Positions 41,599 through 55,045 are shown, numbered from the stretch's first letter. The stretch is DNA of 64,000 bases from Calliopsis andreniformis (GCF_051401765.1 NW_027480492.1:1984001-2048000); one strand, 5' to 3'. The notes: a model not told the origin generated them from the letters alone. A program made the numbers and translations.

Positions 41599-42275
41599 AT
41601 TGAAGAATGAGGATTGAGAATTGTGGGTTGAGGATTGAGGATTGAGGATTGAGGATTGAGGATTGAAGATTGAGGATTGGGTATTGAGGATTGAACATTG
41701 AGTATTGAGGATTGAGTATTGAGGATTGAGGATTGAGGATTGAAGGTTGAATATTGATGGTTGAAGATTGAGTGTCGAGGATTGAGGGTTGCGGATTGTG
41801 TACGAGGACTGAGGGTTGAGTATTGATGTTTGAGGTCTGAGGATTGAGGATTGAGGGTTGAGAATTGCGGATTGAGGCTTGAGGATTGAAGATTGAGGAT
41901 TGGGTGTTGAGGTTTGAAGAATGAGGATTGAGGATTGAGGATTGAGGTTTGAGGTTTGAAGACTGAGTGTTGAGGGTTGAGTGATGAGGATTGATGTTTG
42001 CGGATAGAGATCTGAAGATTGCGGATTGAGTATTCAGTATTGGAAACTGTGAATTGAGGATATTCTATTGAGGATTGAGGATTGACAACTGATTGTTGAG
42101 GACTCAGGGCTGAAGATTGAGGATTCATGATTGAGGATTCAGGATTGAGGTTTGAGGACTGAGGATTGAGGATTGGGTATTGGGGATTGAGGATTGAGGA
42201 TTGAGGGTTGAGGATTGAGGATTGAGGATTGAGGATTGAAGATTGAATACTAATGATTGAAGATTGAGGATTGAG
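41165..42275. repeat. 1.1-kb block duplicated at 51076-52195
   Basis: Anchors at 41165 and 41590 match 51076 and 51501 at offset 9,911. The anchor at 42001 matches 51919 at 9,918, so one copy gained or lost exactly one heptad in between. It contains the module version with GCGGATAGAGATC and TATTGGAAACTG. Confidence 0.86.
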
Positions 42276-43535
42276 GATTGAGGGTTGTGGATTGAGGACG
42301 AGGACTGAGGGCTGAGTATTGATGTTCGAAGTCTGAGGATTGAGGATTGAGGATTGAGAATTGAGGATTGATGATTGAGGATTGAATATTGAGGATTGAG
42401 GATTGAGGATTGAAGATTGAGGGCTGAGTGTTAATGGTGGAGTGATGAGGATTGATGTTTGTGGATTGAGATTTGAAGATTGAAGAATGGGGATTGAGTA
42501 TTGAGAACTGTGAATCGAGGATATTCTATTGAGGATTGAGGATTGACAATTGATCTTTGAGGACTGAGATCTGAAGATTGAGGATTCAGGATTGAGGATA
42601 CAGGATTGAGGTTTGAGGACTGAGGATTGAGGATTGAGTATTGAGGATTGAGGATTGAGGATTGAAGATTGAATATTGATGATTGAAGATTGAGGATCGA
42701 GGATTGCGGATTGAGGATTGAGGATTGAGGACTGAAGATTGAGGATTGGGTATTGCAGATTGAACATTGAGAATTGAGGATTGAGTATCGAAAACTGTGA
42801 ATTCAGGATATTCTATTGAGGATTGAGGATTGACAATTGATTGTTGAGGACTGATGGCTGAAGATTGAGGATTCAGGATTGAGGATTCGGGATGGAGGTT
42901 TGAGGACAGAGGATTGAGGGTTGAGGATTGAGGATTGAGGATTGACGCTTGAGGATTGAGGATTGAGGATGGAGGAGTGAAGAGAGAGGACTGAGGGTTG
43001 TGGATTGAGTCTTGAGGATTGATGTTTGAGGATTGAGATTTGATTATTGAATATTGTGGATTGAATATTGAACCATGAGAATTCAGGATATTCTATTGAG
43101 TATTGAGAATTGAGGATTGATGGCTGAGTATTGAGGATAGATGCTTGAGGGTTGTGCGTTGAATATTGAGGATTGGGGATTGTGGATGGAGGATTGAGGA
43201 TTGACGATTGAAGATTCAGTATTGATGATTGAAGGTTGAGGATTGAGGATTGAGGGTTGAGGTTTGAGGACGAGGACTGACGGTTGAGGATTGAGGTTTG
43301 AGGATTGAGGATTGAGGATTGACGGCTGTGGATTGAGGACGAGGACTGAGGGATGAGTATTGCTGTTTGAGGTCTGAGGATTGAGGATTGAGGATTGAGA
43401 ATTGAGGATTGAGGATTGAGGATTGAGGATTGAGGATTGAGGACTGAGGATAGAGGATTGAGGATTGAAGCCTGACGATTGAGGATTGAGGATTGAGGAT
43501 TGACGCTTGAGGATTGAGGATTGAGGATGGAGGAT

Positions 43536-43686
43536 TGAAGAGAGAGGACTGAGGGTTGTGGATTGAGTCTTGAGGATTGATGTTTGAGGATTGAGATTTG
43601 ATTATTGAATATTGTGGATTGAATATTGAACCATGAGAATTCAGGATATTCTATTGAGTATTGAGAATTGAGGATTGATGGTTGAG
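43536..43686. repeat. Diverged heptad module, GAATTC form (reference copy)
   Basis: A second form of the module has landmarks GAAGAGAGAGGACTGAG, GATTTGATTATTGAA, TATTGAACCATGAGAATTC, AGGATATTCTATTGAG and GAATTGAGGATTGATGGTTG. It shares the GATATTCT core with the main form but has GAATTC before it and lacks the CAACTGATTGTTG part. GAATTC positions in this form and its close variants: 20763, 25548, 32470, 32995, 43079, 43637, 47795, 48088, 52333, 54190, 54483 and 63825. Degenerate copies without the site lie near 9970 and 40249. Copies near 20763, 25548, 32995, 48088 and 54483 form a sub-variant with an AGAATCCTGAG- or AGAACACTGAG-like lead. The foldback element inserted about 45 bp downstream of one of these. 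Confidence 0.75.
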
Positions 43687-44471
43687 TATTGAGGATTGAT
43701 GCTTGAGGGTTGTGCGTTGAATATTGAGGATTGGGGATTGAGTATTGAGGATTGAGGATTGAATATTAATGATTGAAGATTGAGGATTGAGGATTGTGGG
43801 TTGAGGATTGAGTATTGAGGATTGAAGATTGAGTATTGAGGATTGAAGATTGAGGATTGAGGATTGAGGATTGATGATTGCGGATTGAAGGTTGAAGATT
43901 GGGGATTGAGGATTGAGTATTGAAGATTGAGGATTGATGATTGAGGATTGACGATTGAGGATTGAGGATTGAGCATTGAGGATTGAAGATTGAGTATTGA
44001 GGATTGAAGATTGCGGATTGAGGATTGAGGATTGAGGATAGAGTATTGAGGATAGAAGATTGAGGACTGGGGACTGAGGATTGAGGATTGAGGATTGAGG
44101 ATTGAGGATTGAGGATTGAGGATTGATGATTGAAGGTTCAGTATTGAGGATTGAAGATTGAGAATTGAGGATTGAGGATTGAACATTGACTACTGATTGT
44201 TGAGGACTGATGGCTGAAGATTGAGGACTCAGGATTGAGGATTCAGAATTGATGTTTGAGGACTGAGGATTGAGGATTGACGATTGGGTGTTGAGGATTG
44301 AAGAATGAGGATTGAGGATTGAGGATTGAGGATTGAGAATTGAGGATTGAAGGTTGGGTATTGAGGATTGAAGATTGAGGGTCGAGGATTGAGGATTGAG
44401 GATTGAGGATTGAAGATTGAGATTAGGTTATTGCGGATTTGACATTGAGAATTGAGGATTGAGGATTGAGG

Positions 44472-45148
44472 ATTGAGGATTGAAGATTGAGCATTGGGGA
44501 CTGAGTGTTGAAGGTTGAGTGATGAGAATTGATGTTTGTGGATAGAGATCTGAAGATTGCAGATTGAGTATTGAGTATTGAAATCTGTGAATTTATGATA
44601 TTCTATTGAGGATTGAGGATTGACGTCTGATTGTTGAGGTCTGTGGCCTGAAGATTGAGGATTCAGGATTGAGGATTCAGGATTGAGGTTAGAGGACCGA
44701 GGATTGAGGATTGAGGACGCAGGCTTGAGGATTGAAGCTTGAGGATTGAAGATTGAGGATTGAGGATTGAGGATGAGGGCTGAGGGTTGAGGATTGTGGT
44801 TTGAGGTCTGAGGACTGAGGATTGCGGATTGAGAGGTGAGGATTGAGGATTGAGGATTGAAGATTGAGGACTGGGTATTGAGGATTGAGGATTGAGTATT
44901 GAAGATTGAGGATTTGGGACTGAGGATTGAAGATTGAGGATTGAGGATTGAGGATTGCGGATTGAGGTCTGAGGATTGAGGATTGAAGATTGAGGATTGG
45001 GTATTGAGGATTGAAGAATGAGGATTGAGGATTGAGGATTGAGGATTGAGGATTGAAGATTGAGTATTGAGGATTGAAGATTGAGGATTGAGGGTTGAGG
45101 ATTGAAGATTTAGGACTGAGTGTTGAGGGTTGAGTGATGAGAATTGAT
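44472..45148. repeat. 0.7-kb block, second copy of 34500-35175
   Basis: This is the partner of 34500-35175. It continues through GATTGCGGATTGAGAGGTG, a string also found inside the 707-bp family. Confidence 0.82.
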
Positions 45149-47218
45149 GTTTGTGGATTGAGATTTGAAGATTGCAGATTGAGTATTGAGTATTGAAAAC
45201 TGTGAATTGATGATATTCGATTGAGGATTGAGTCTTGACAACTGATTGTTGAGGACTGAGTGCTGAAGATTGAGGATTCAGGATTGAGGATTCAGGATTG
45301 AGGTTTGAGGACTGAGGATTGAGGATTGAGGATTGAGTATTGAGGATTGAGAATTGAAGATTGAGGAATGAGGATTGAGTGTTGTGGATTGAGGACGAGG
45401 ACTGAGGGTTGAGTATTGACATTTGAGGTATGAGGATTGAGGATTGAGGTTTGAGAATTGAGGATTGAGGATTGAGGATTGAAGATTGAGTATTGAGGAT
45501 TGAAGATTGAGGATTGAGGCTTGAGTATTGAGGATTGAGGATTTGGGACTGAGGATTGAAGATTGAGGATTGAGGATTGAGGATTGAGGATTGAGGATTG
45601 AAGATTGAGTATTGAGGATTGAAGAATGAGGATTGAGGATTGAGGATTGAGTATTGAGGATTGAAGATTGAGTATTGAGGATTGAAGATTGAGGATTGAG
45701 GCTTGAGTATTGAAGATTGAGGATTTGGGACTGAGGATTGAAGATTGAGGATTGAGGATTGAGGATTGAGGATTGAGGACTGAGGATTAAGGATTGAAGA
45801 TTGAGGATTGGGTATTGAGGATTGAAGAGAGAGGATTGAGGATTGAGGATTGAAGATTGAGGATTTGGGAATGAGGATTGAAGATTAAGGATTGAGGATT
45901 GAGGATTGAGTATTCAGGATTGAGGATTGAGGATTGAAGATTGAGGATTGGGTATTGAGGATTGAAGAATGGGTATTGAGGATTGAGGATTGAGGATTGA
46001 GGATTGCAGATTGAGGGTTGAGGATTGAAGATTGACGATTGAGGATTGAGGATTGAGGATTGAGGATTGAGGATTGAAGATTGAGGATGAGGGCTGAGGG
46101 TTGAGGATTGAGGTTTGAGGACTGAGGCCTGCGGAGTGCGAATTGAGAATTGAGGATTGAGGATTGAAGATTGAAGAGTGAGGATTGGGTATTGAGGATT
46201 GAAGAATGAGGATTGAGGATTGAGTATTGAGGATTGAGTGTTGAGGGTTGAGTGATGAGAATTGATGTTTGTGGATAGATATTTGAAAATTGCAGATTGA
46301 GTTTTGAGTGTTGAAAACTGTGAATTGAGGATATGCTATTGAAGACTGAGGATTGACTACTGATTGCTGAGCACTGAGGGCTGAAGATTGAGGACTCAGG
46401 ATTGAGGATTCAGAATTGAGGTTTGAGGACTGATGATTGAGGATTGAAGGTTGAGTATTGAGGATTGAAGATTGAGGATGGCGGATTGTCGATTGAAGAT
46501 TGAGGATGAGGGCTGAGGGTTGAGGATTGAGGTTTGAGGACTGAGGCCTGCGGAGTGCGAATTGAGAATTGAGGATTGAGGATTGAAGATTGAAGAGTGA
46601 GGATTGGGTATTGAGGATTGAAGAATGAGGATTGAGGATTGAGTATTGAGGATTGAGGATTGAGGATTGAGGATTGAGAATTGAGAATTGAGCATTGAGG
46701 ATTGAAGATTGAGGATTGGGTATTGAGGATTGAGAATGAGGGCTGAGGGTTGAGGATTGAGGTTTGAGGACTGAGGACTGAGGATTGAGGATTGAGGATT
46801 GAGGATTGAGGATTGAAGATTGAGTGTTGAGGATCGAAGATTAAGATTGAGGATTGAGGATTGAGGATTGCAGACTGAGTATTGAGGATTGAAGGTTGAG
46901 GATTGAGGATTGATGGTTGAGGATTGAGGATTGAGGATTGAAGATTGAGTATTGAGGATTGAAGACTGAGGATTGAGGATTGAGGATTGAGGATTGAAGA
47001 TTGAGGATTGAGGCTTGAGGGTTGACGATTGAGGGTTGAGGATTGAGGATTGAGGATTGAGGATGGAGGATTGAAGACTGAGTATTGAGGAATGAAGGTT
47101 GAGGATTGAGGATTGAGGTTTGAGGATTGAGGATTGAGGATTGAAGATTGAGTATTGAGGATTGATGATTGAGGATTGAGTATTGAGGATTGAGGTTTCA
47201 GGATTGAAGATTGAGGAT

Positions 47219-48358
47219 TGGGGACTGAGTGTTGAGGGTTGAGTGAAGAGAGTTGACGTTTGTGGATAGAGATTTGAAGATTGCAGGTTGATTATTGACT
47301 ATTGAAATCTGTGAATTGAGGATATTCTATTGAGGATTGAGAGTTGACAACTGACTGTTGAGGACTGAGGGCTGAAGATTGAGGATTCAGGATTGAGGAT
47401 TCAGGATTGAGGTTTGAGGACTGAGGATTGAGGATTGAGGGTTGAGGATTGAGGATTGAGGATTGAGGATTGAAGATTGAGGATTGGGTATTGAGGATTG
47501 AACATTGAGGATTCAGGATTGAGTATTGAGGATTGAGGATTGAGGATTGAAGTTTGAATATTGATGATTGAAGATTGAGGATCGAGGATTGAGTGTTGTG
47601 GATTGAGGACGAGGACTGAACGTTGAGTATTGATGTTTGAAGTCTGAGGATTGAGGATTGACGCTTGAGGATTGAGGGTTGAGGATGGAGGATTGAAGAG
47701 AGAGGACCGAGTGTTGAGGGTTGAGTGTTGAGTATTTATGTTTGAGGATTGAGATTTGATTATTGAACATTGTGGATTGAGTATTGAACCACGAGAATTC
47801 AGGATATTATCTTGAGTATTGAGAATTGAGGATTGATGATTGAGTATTGAGGATTGATGGTTGATTGATGACTGTTGAATATTGAGGATTGAGGATTGAG
47901 CATTGAGGATTGAGGATTGAGGATTGAAGATTGAGTATTGATGATTGAAGATGGGAGGATGGAGGATTGAGGGTTGAGGATTGAGGACGACGACTGACGG
48001 TTGGGGATTGAAGTTTGAGGATTGTGGATTGAGGATTGAGAGTGAGGGCTGAGTGTTGAGGATTGAGGTTTGAGTATAGAACACTGAGAATTCAGGATAT
48101 TCTATTGAGTGTTGAGAATTGAGGATTGATGGTTGATTATTGAGGATTGAGGATTGAGGATTGAGGATTGAGTATTGAAGATTGAGGATTGATGATTGAG
48201 GATTGACGATTGAGGATTGAGGATTGAGGATTGAGGATTGAAGATTGAGGATTGAGGATTGAGGATTGAGGATTGAGGATTGAGGATTGAGGATTGAGGA
48301 TTGAGTACTGAGGATTGAGGATTGATGATTGAAGATTCAGTATTGAGGATTGAAGATT
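47219..48358. repeat. 1.1-kb block carrying the empty insertion site
   Basis: This block matches 53614-54534 at a constant offset of 6,395 bp (anchors 47220 and 48137). It then matches 55618-55839 at offset 7,481. The jump of 1,086 bp equals the 1,083-bp element plus the 3-bp duplication. The uninterrupted site is GGTTGATTATTGAGG at 48131-48145. It includes one main-form module and two GAATTC-form modules (47795, 48088). Confidence 0.92.
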
Positions 48359-51075
48359 GAGAATTGAGGATTGATAATTAAACATTGAGGACTGAGTGTT
48401 GAGGGTTGAGTGATGAGAATTGATGTTTGTGGATAGAGGTTTGAAGATTACAGATTAAGTATTGAGTGTTGAAAACTGTGAGTTGAGGATATTCTATTGA
48501 GGATTGAGGATTGACTACTGATTGTTGAGGACTGAGGGCTGAAGATTGAGGACTCAGGATTGAGGATTCAGAATTGAGGTTTCAGGACTGAGGATTGAGG
48601 ATTGAAGATTGAGTATTGAGGATTGAAGATTGAGGATTGCGGACTGTCGATTGAGGATTGAGGATGAGGGCTGAGGGTTGAGGATTGAGGTTTGAGGACT
48701 GAGGACTGCGGATTGCGGATTGAGAATTGAGGATTGAGGATTGAGGATTGAAGATTGAGGATTGGGTATTGAGAGTTGAAGAATGAGGATTGAGGATTGA
48801 GTATTGAGGATTAAAGGTTGAGTATTGAGAATTGAAGACTGACGATTGAGGATAGAGGATTGAGGATTGAGGATTGAGGATTGAGGATTGAGGACAGAAG
48901 ATTGAATATTGAAGGTTGAAGGTTGAGGATTGAGGATTGATTGTTGTGGATTGAGGACGAGGACTGAGGGTTGAGTATTGCTGTTTGAGGTCTGAGGGTT
49001 GAGGATTGAGGATTGACAATTGAGGATTGAGGATTGAGGATTGAAGATTGAGGATTGGGTATTGAGGATTGAAGAATGAGGATTGAGGATTGAGTACTGA
49101 GGATTGAGGACTGAAGACTGAGTGTTGAGGGTTGAGTGATGAGTATTGATGTTTGTGGATAGAGATTTGAAGATTGCAGATTGAGTATTGAGTGTTGAAA
49201 GCTGTGAATTGATGATATTCTATTGAGGATTGAGGATTGACAACTGATTGTTGAGGACTGAGGGCTGAAGATTGAGGATTCAGGATTGAGGATACAGGAT
49301 TGAGGTTTGAGGACTGAGGATTGAGGATTGAGGATTGAGGACTGAGGACTGAGGATTGAAGATTGAGGATTGAGGATTGAGGATTGAGTATTCAGGATTG
49401 AGGATTGAGGATTGAAGATTGAGGATTGGGCATTGTGGATTGAAGCATGAGGATTGTGGATTGAGGATTGAGGATTGAGGATTGAAAATTGAGTATTGAG
49501 CATTGAAGATTGAGGATTGAGGATTGAATATTGAACATTGAGGATTTGGGACTGAGGATTCAAAATTGAGGATTGAGGATTGAGGATTGAGTATTCAGGA
49601 TTGAGGATTGAGGATTGAAGATTGAGGATTGGGCATTGTGGATTGAAGAATGAGGATTGAGGATTGAGGATGGAGGATCGAGGATTGAAGATTGAGTATT
49701 GAGGATTGGAGATTGACGATTGAGGATTGAGGATTGGGGATTGAGGATTGAGGATTGAGGATTGACGATTGAAGATTGAGGATTGGGTATTGAGGATCGA
49801 AGAATGAGGATTGTGGATTGAGGATTGAGGATTGAGGATTGAAAATTGAGTATTGAGCATTGAAGATTGAGGATTGAGGATTGAGTATTGAAGATTGAGG
49901 ATTTGGGACTGAGGATTGAAGATTGAGGATTGAGGATTGAGGATTGAGGATTCAGGATTGAGGATTGAGGATTGAAGATTGAGGATTGGGCATTGTGGAT
50001 TGAAGAATGAGGATTGAGGATTGAGGTTGGAGGATCGAGGATTGAAGATTGAGTATTGAGGATTGAAGATTGACGATTGAGGATTGAGGATTGAGGATTG
50101 AGGATTGAGGATTGAGGATTCAGGATGGAGGATTGAAGACTGAGTATTGAGGAATGAAGGTTGAGGATTCAGGATTGAGGATTGAGGATTGAGGATGGAG
50201 GATTGAAGATTGAGTATACAGGATTGGAGATTGACGATTGAGGATTGAGGATTGAGGATTGAGGATTGAGGATTGAGGATTGAAGATTGAGGACTGGGGA
50301 CTGACGATTGAGGATTGAGGATTGAGGATTGAGGATTGAGCATTGAGGATTGATGATTGAAGATTCAGTATTGAGGATTGAAGATTGAGAATTGAGGATT
50401 GAGGATTGAACATTGAGGACTGAGTGTTGAGGGTTGGAGTGATGAGAATTGATGTTTGTGGATAGAGGTTTGAAGATTGCAGATTGAGCATTGAGTGTTG
50501 AAAACTGTGAATATAGGATATTCTATTGAGGATTGAGGATTGCCTACTGATTGTTGAGGACTGAGGGCTGAAGATTGAGGACACAGGATTGAGGATTCAG
50601 AATTGAGGTTTGAGGACTGAGGATTGAGGATTGAAGATTGAGTATTGAGGATCGAAGTTTGAGGATTGCGGACTGTCGATTGAGGATTGAGGATGACGGC
50701 TGAGGGTTGAGGATTGAGGTTTGAGGACTGAGGACTGCGGATTGCGGATTGAGAATTGAGGATTGAGGATTGAGGATTGAGGATTGAAGAATGAGGATTG
50801 GGTATTGAGGATTGAAGAATGAGGATTGAGGATTGAGTATTGAGGATTAAAGGTTGAGTATTGAGGACTGAAGGCTGACGATTGAGGATAGAGGATTGAG
50901 GATTGAGAATTGCGGATTGAGGCTTGAGGATTGAAGATTGACGATTGGGTGTTGAGGATTGAAGAATGAGGATTGAGGATTGAGGATTGAGGATTGAGAA
51001 TTGAGGATTGAAGGTTGGGTATTGAGGATTGAAGATTGAGGGTCGAGGATTGAGGATTGAGGATTGATGATTTAA

Positions 51076-52195
51076 GATTGAGGATTGGGTATTGAGGATT
51101 GAAGAATGAGGATTGAGGATTGAGGATTGAGGATTGAGGGTTGAAGATTGAGTATTGAGGATTGAAGATTGAGGATTGAGGATTGAGTATTGAAGATTGA
51201 AGATTTGGGACTGAGGATTGAAGATTGAGGATTAGGATTGAGGATTGAGGATTGAGGACTGAGGATTGAGGGTTGAAGATTGAGGATTGGGTATTGAGAA
51301 TTGAAGAATGAGGATTGAGGATTGAGGATTGAGGATTGAGGATTGAAGATTGAGTATTGAGAATTGAAGATTGAAGACTGAGGATTGAGGATTGAGGATT
51401 GAGAATTCAGGATTGAGTATTGAAGATTGAAGACTGAGGATTGAGGATTGAGGATTGAGGATTCAGGATTGAGTATTGAGGATTGAAGATTGAGGATTGG
51501 GCATTGAGGATTGAAGAATGAGGATTGAGAATTGAGGGTTGAGGATTGAGGATTGAGGATTGAGGATTGAGGATTGAAGATTGAGGATAGGGTATTGAGG
51601 ATTGAACATTGAGTATTGAGGATTGAGTATTGAGGATTGAGGATTGAGGATTGAGGATTGAAGGTTGAATATTGATGGTTGAAGATTGAGGATCGAGGAT
51701 TGGGGGTTGCGGATTGTGTACGAGGACTGAGGGTTGAGTATTGATGTTTGAGGTCTGAGGATTGAGGATTGAGGATTGAGAATTGCGGATTGAGGCTTGA
51801 GGATTGAAGATTGAGGATTGGGTGTTGAGGATTGAAGAATGAGGATTGAGGATTGAGGATTGAGGATTGAGGTCTGAAGACTGAGTGTTGAGGGTTGAGT
51901 GATGAGAATTGATGTTTGCGGATAGAGATCTGAAGATTGCGGATTGAGTATTCAGTATTGGAAACTGTGAATTGAGGATATTCTATTGAGGATTGAGGAT
52001 TGACAACTGATTGTTGAAGACTCAGGGCTGAAGATTGAGGATTCATGATTGAGGATTCAGGATTGAGGTTTGAGGACTGAGGATTGAGGATTGGGTATTG
52101 GGGATTGAGGATTGAGGATTGAGGGTTGAGGATTGAGGATTGAGGATTGAGGATTGAAGATTGAATACTAATGATTGAAGATTGAGGATTGAGGA
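51076..52195. repeat. 1.1-kb block, second copy of 41165-42275
   Basis: This is the partner of 41165-42275. It diverges after ATTGAATACTAATGATTGAAG, where this copy switches to GATTGACGCTTGAGG and a GAATTC-form module. Confidence 0.86.
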
Positions 52196-52744
52196 TTGAC
52201 GCTTGAGGATTGATGATTGAGGATGGAGCAGTGAAGAGAGAGGACTGAGGGTTGTGGATTGAGTCTTGAGGATTGATGTTTGAGGATTGAGATTTGATTA
52301 TTGAATATTGTGAATTGAATATTGAACCATGAGAATTCAGGATATTCTATTGAGCATTGAGAATTGAGGATTGATGGTTGAGTATTCAGGATAGATGCTT
52401 GAGGGTTGTGCGTTGAATATTGAGGATTGGGGATTGAGGATGGAGGATTGAGGATTGACGATTGAAGATTCAGTATTGATGATTGAAGGTTGAGGATTGA
52501 GGATTGAGGGTTGAGGTTTGAGGACGAGGACCGACGGTTGAGGATTGAGGTTTGAGGATTGAGGATTGAGGATTGACGGCTGTGGATTGAGGACGAGGAC
52601 TGAGGGATGAGTATTGCTGTTTGAGGTCTGAGGATTGAGGATTGAGGATTGAGAATTGAGGATTGAGGATTGACGATTGAAGATTGAGGATTGGGTGTTG
52701 AGGATTGAAGAATGAGGATTGAGGATTGAGGATTGAGGATTGAG

Positions 52745-53460
52745 GGTTGAAAATTGAGTATTGAGCATTGAAGATTGAGGATTGAGGATTGAGTATTGAA
52801 GATTGAGGATTTGGGACTGAGGATTGAAGATTGAGGATTGAGGATTGAGGATTGAGGATTCAGGATTGAGGATTGAGGATTGAAGATTGAGGATTGGGCA
52901 TTGTGGATTGAAGAATGAGGATTGAGGATTGAGGATGGATGATCGAGGATTGAAGATTGAGTATTGAGGATTGAAGATTGACGATTGAGGATTGAGGTTT
53001 GAGGATTGAGGATTGAGGATTGAGGATTGAGGATTGAGGATTGACGATTGAGGATGAGGGCTGAGGGTTGAGGATTGAGGTTTGAGGACTGAGGACTGAA
53101 GATTGAGGATTGAGGATTGAGGATTGAGGATTGAGGATTGAAGATTGAGTGTTGAGGATCGAAGATTAAGATTGAGGATTGAGGATTGAGGATTGCAGAT
53201 TGAGTATTGAGGATTGAAGGTTGAGGATTGAGGATTGAGGGTCGAGGATTGAGGATTGAGGATTGAAGATTGAGTATTGAGGATTGAAGACTGAGGATTG
53301 AGGATTGAGGATTGAGGATTGAGGATTGAGGATTGAGGCTTGAGGGTTGACGATTGAGGGTTGAGGATTGAGGATTGAGGATTGAGGATGGAGGATTGAA
53401 GACTGAGTATTGAGGAATGAAGGTTGAGGATTGAGGATTGAAGTTTGAGGATTGAGGATT
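52745..53460. repeat. 0.7-kb block duplicated at 62582-63290
   Basis: GAAAATTGAGTATTGAGC at 52749 matches 62586, and GGGCATTG at 52896 matches 62733, both at offset 9,837. GACTGAGTAT at 53401 matches 63231 at 9,830, one heptad less. The pair lies on opposite sides of the foldback element. Confidence 0.83.
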
Positions 53461-54531
53461 GAGGATTGAAGATTGAGTATTCAGGATTGGAGATTGACGA
53501 TTGAGGATTGAGGACCGAGGATTGAGGATTGAGGATTGAAGATTGAGAATTGAGGATTGAAGATTGAGAATTGAGGATTGAGGATTGAGGTTTGAGGATT
53601 GAAGATTGAGGATTGGGGACTGAGTGTTGAGGGTTGAGTGAAGAGAGTTGACGTTTGTGGATAGAGATTTGAAGATTGCAGGTTGATTATTGACTACTGA
53701 AACCTGTGAATTGAGGATATTCTATTGAGGATTGAGAGTTGACAACTGACTGTTGAGGACTGAGGGCTGAAGATTGAGGATTCAGGATTGAGGATTCAGG
53801 ATTGAGGTTTGAGGACTGAGGATTGAGGATTGAGGGTTGAGGATTGAGGATTGAGGATTGAGGATTGAAGATTGAGGATTGGGTATTGAGGATTGAACAT
53901 TGAGGATTGAGGATTGAGTATTGAGGATTGAGGATTGAGGATTGAAGATTGAATATTGATGATTGAAGATTGAGGATCGAGGATTGAGTGTTGTGGATTG
54001 AGGACGAGGACTGAAGGTTGAGTATTGATGTTTGAGGTCTGAGGATTGAGGATTGACGTTCGAGGATTGAGGGTTGAGGATGGAGGATTGAAGGGAGAGG
54101 ACCGAGTGTTGAGTGTTGAGTGTTGAGTATTGATGTTTGAGGATTGAGATTTGATTATTGAACATTGTGGATTGAGTATTGAACCACGAGAATTCAGGAT
54201 ATTATCTTGAGTATTGAGAATTGAGGATTGATGATTGAGTATTGAGGATTGATGGTTGATTGATGACTGTTGAATATTGAGGATTGAGGATTGAGCATTG
54301 AGGATTGAGGATTGAGGATTGAAGATTGAGTATTGATGATTGAAGATGGGAGGATGGAGGATTGAGGGTTGAGGATTGAGGACGACGACTGACGGTTGGG
54401 GATTGAAGTTTGAGGATTGTGGATTGAGGATTGAGAGTGAGGGCTGAGTGTTGAGGATTGAGGTTTGAGTATAGAACACTGAGAATTCAGGATATTCTAT
54501 TGAGTATTGAGAATTGAGGATTGATGGTTGA

Positions 54532-54534
54532 TTA
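54532..54534. other. Target-site duplication, left copy (TTA)
   Basis: TTA directly precedes the CACTG end of the foldback element. The empty paralogue at 48131-48145 reads GGTTGATTATTGAGG with a single TTA. The filled site has TTA on both sides of the insert, so the duplication is 3 bp. Confidence 0.88.
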
Positions 54535-55045
54535 CACTGTTCAACAAATTTTCACTTTTTTTCGATTTTGTAAACGTGAATAAACATTTCTTATAGATTT
54601 CAACATGCTGATTACGAATCTGCAAGCCGTTTTTTTCCAGAACGTACAGTTTTTGAAAAAATCAATTTTGAAAAAAATGACAAATTTTCAACTTTGGGAT
54701 TTTTCTGTGCTTTTGCTGTAGTAGTTATTTAGTTGCTCTTTGCACGAAATGATTCTATGAACTCTCCTGAATAAAATAATATAAATAGTTATTAGATTAT
54801 AAACATCGAAATAGGTTTAAATAACAATTAAAATGAAAAGGACACCCAAAACGCACCCATTTTTGCTGATATTTTTCACTCTCTTTCACAAAGTAAGGGT
54901 CTAGGAGAAAATTTGACTATACCACGCGATAGAGCTAACCTTTCTACTAAGGAAGGCATCAGGCGAATGTCCAAAATTATTTTTGTTTTCAATATAGAAA
55001 TAAAATAGTTTGACGAAACGCGCGGCGGCGACAGTGGTACTCAAT
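54535..55045 (+). repeat. Left inverted arm of foldback element
   Basis: This arm of about 511 bp begins CACTGTTCAACA and pairs with the reverse complement of 55117-55617. It is AT-rich with A and T tracts, and turns GC-rich near its inner end (CGCGGCGGCGACAGTGG). Just inside the 12-bp terminus it carries about 9 extra bases of T-rich sequence compared with the right arm. Several differences from the right arm are TG or CA here where the right arm has CG. No open frame of note. Confidence 0.92.

Larger units (their letters stand above)
1..54534. repeat. Heptanucleotide satellite array, left part
   Basis: This stretch is a continuous head-to-tail array of a 7-bp unit, GAGGATT on the plus strand, in one orientation throughout. 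Frequent variants are GAAGATT, GAGTATT, GAGAATT, GACGATT, GAGGACT, GAGGGTT and GAGGTTT. A few units are 6 bp (GAGGAT in the run GAGGATGAGGATT, or AAGATT after GAAGATT), so the phase drifts over long distances. The plus strand is G-rich and nearly free of C, because the consensus has three G and no C. The array begins before base 1. I find no gene in it: plus frames are closed by TGA every 21 bp, and minus frames are open only because the consensus lacks stops. Nested longer repeats inside it are listed separately. Such arrays are typical of eukaryotic heterochromatin or subtelomeres; the exact location is not determinable here. Confidence 0.97.

Noticed and set aside
20763..54488. GAATTC and GATATTC strings as promoter or operator sites
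   Set aside because: They occur in repeated modules with no adjacent gene; restriction-site resemblance alone is no evidence of regulation.
1..54531. Dozens of long minus-strand reading frames encoding peptides rich in the cycle SSILNPQ, including 510 residues at 48811-50343 and 460 at 10020-11402
   Set aside because: They are the direct translation of the heptad repeat. All three minus frames give the same cycle, neighbouring frames overlap extensively, starts fall wherever a variant heptad contains CAT on the plus strand, and there is no non-repetitive domain, splice structure or promoter.
54550..54840. AATAAA strings and T-tracts in the element as polyadenylation signals or terminators
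   Set aside because: They lie in AT-rich inverted arms without an upstream coding region, and are expected by chance in such composition.
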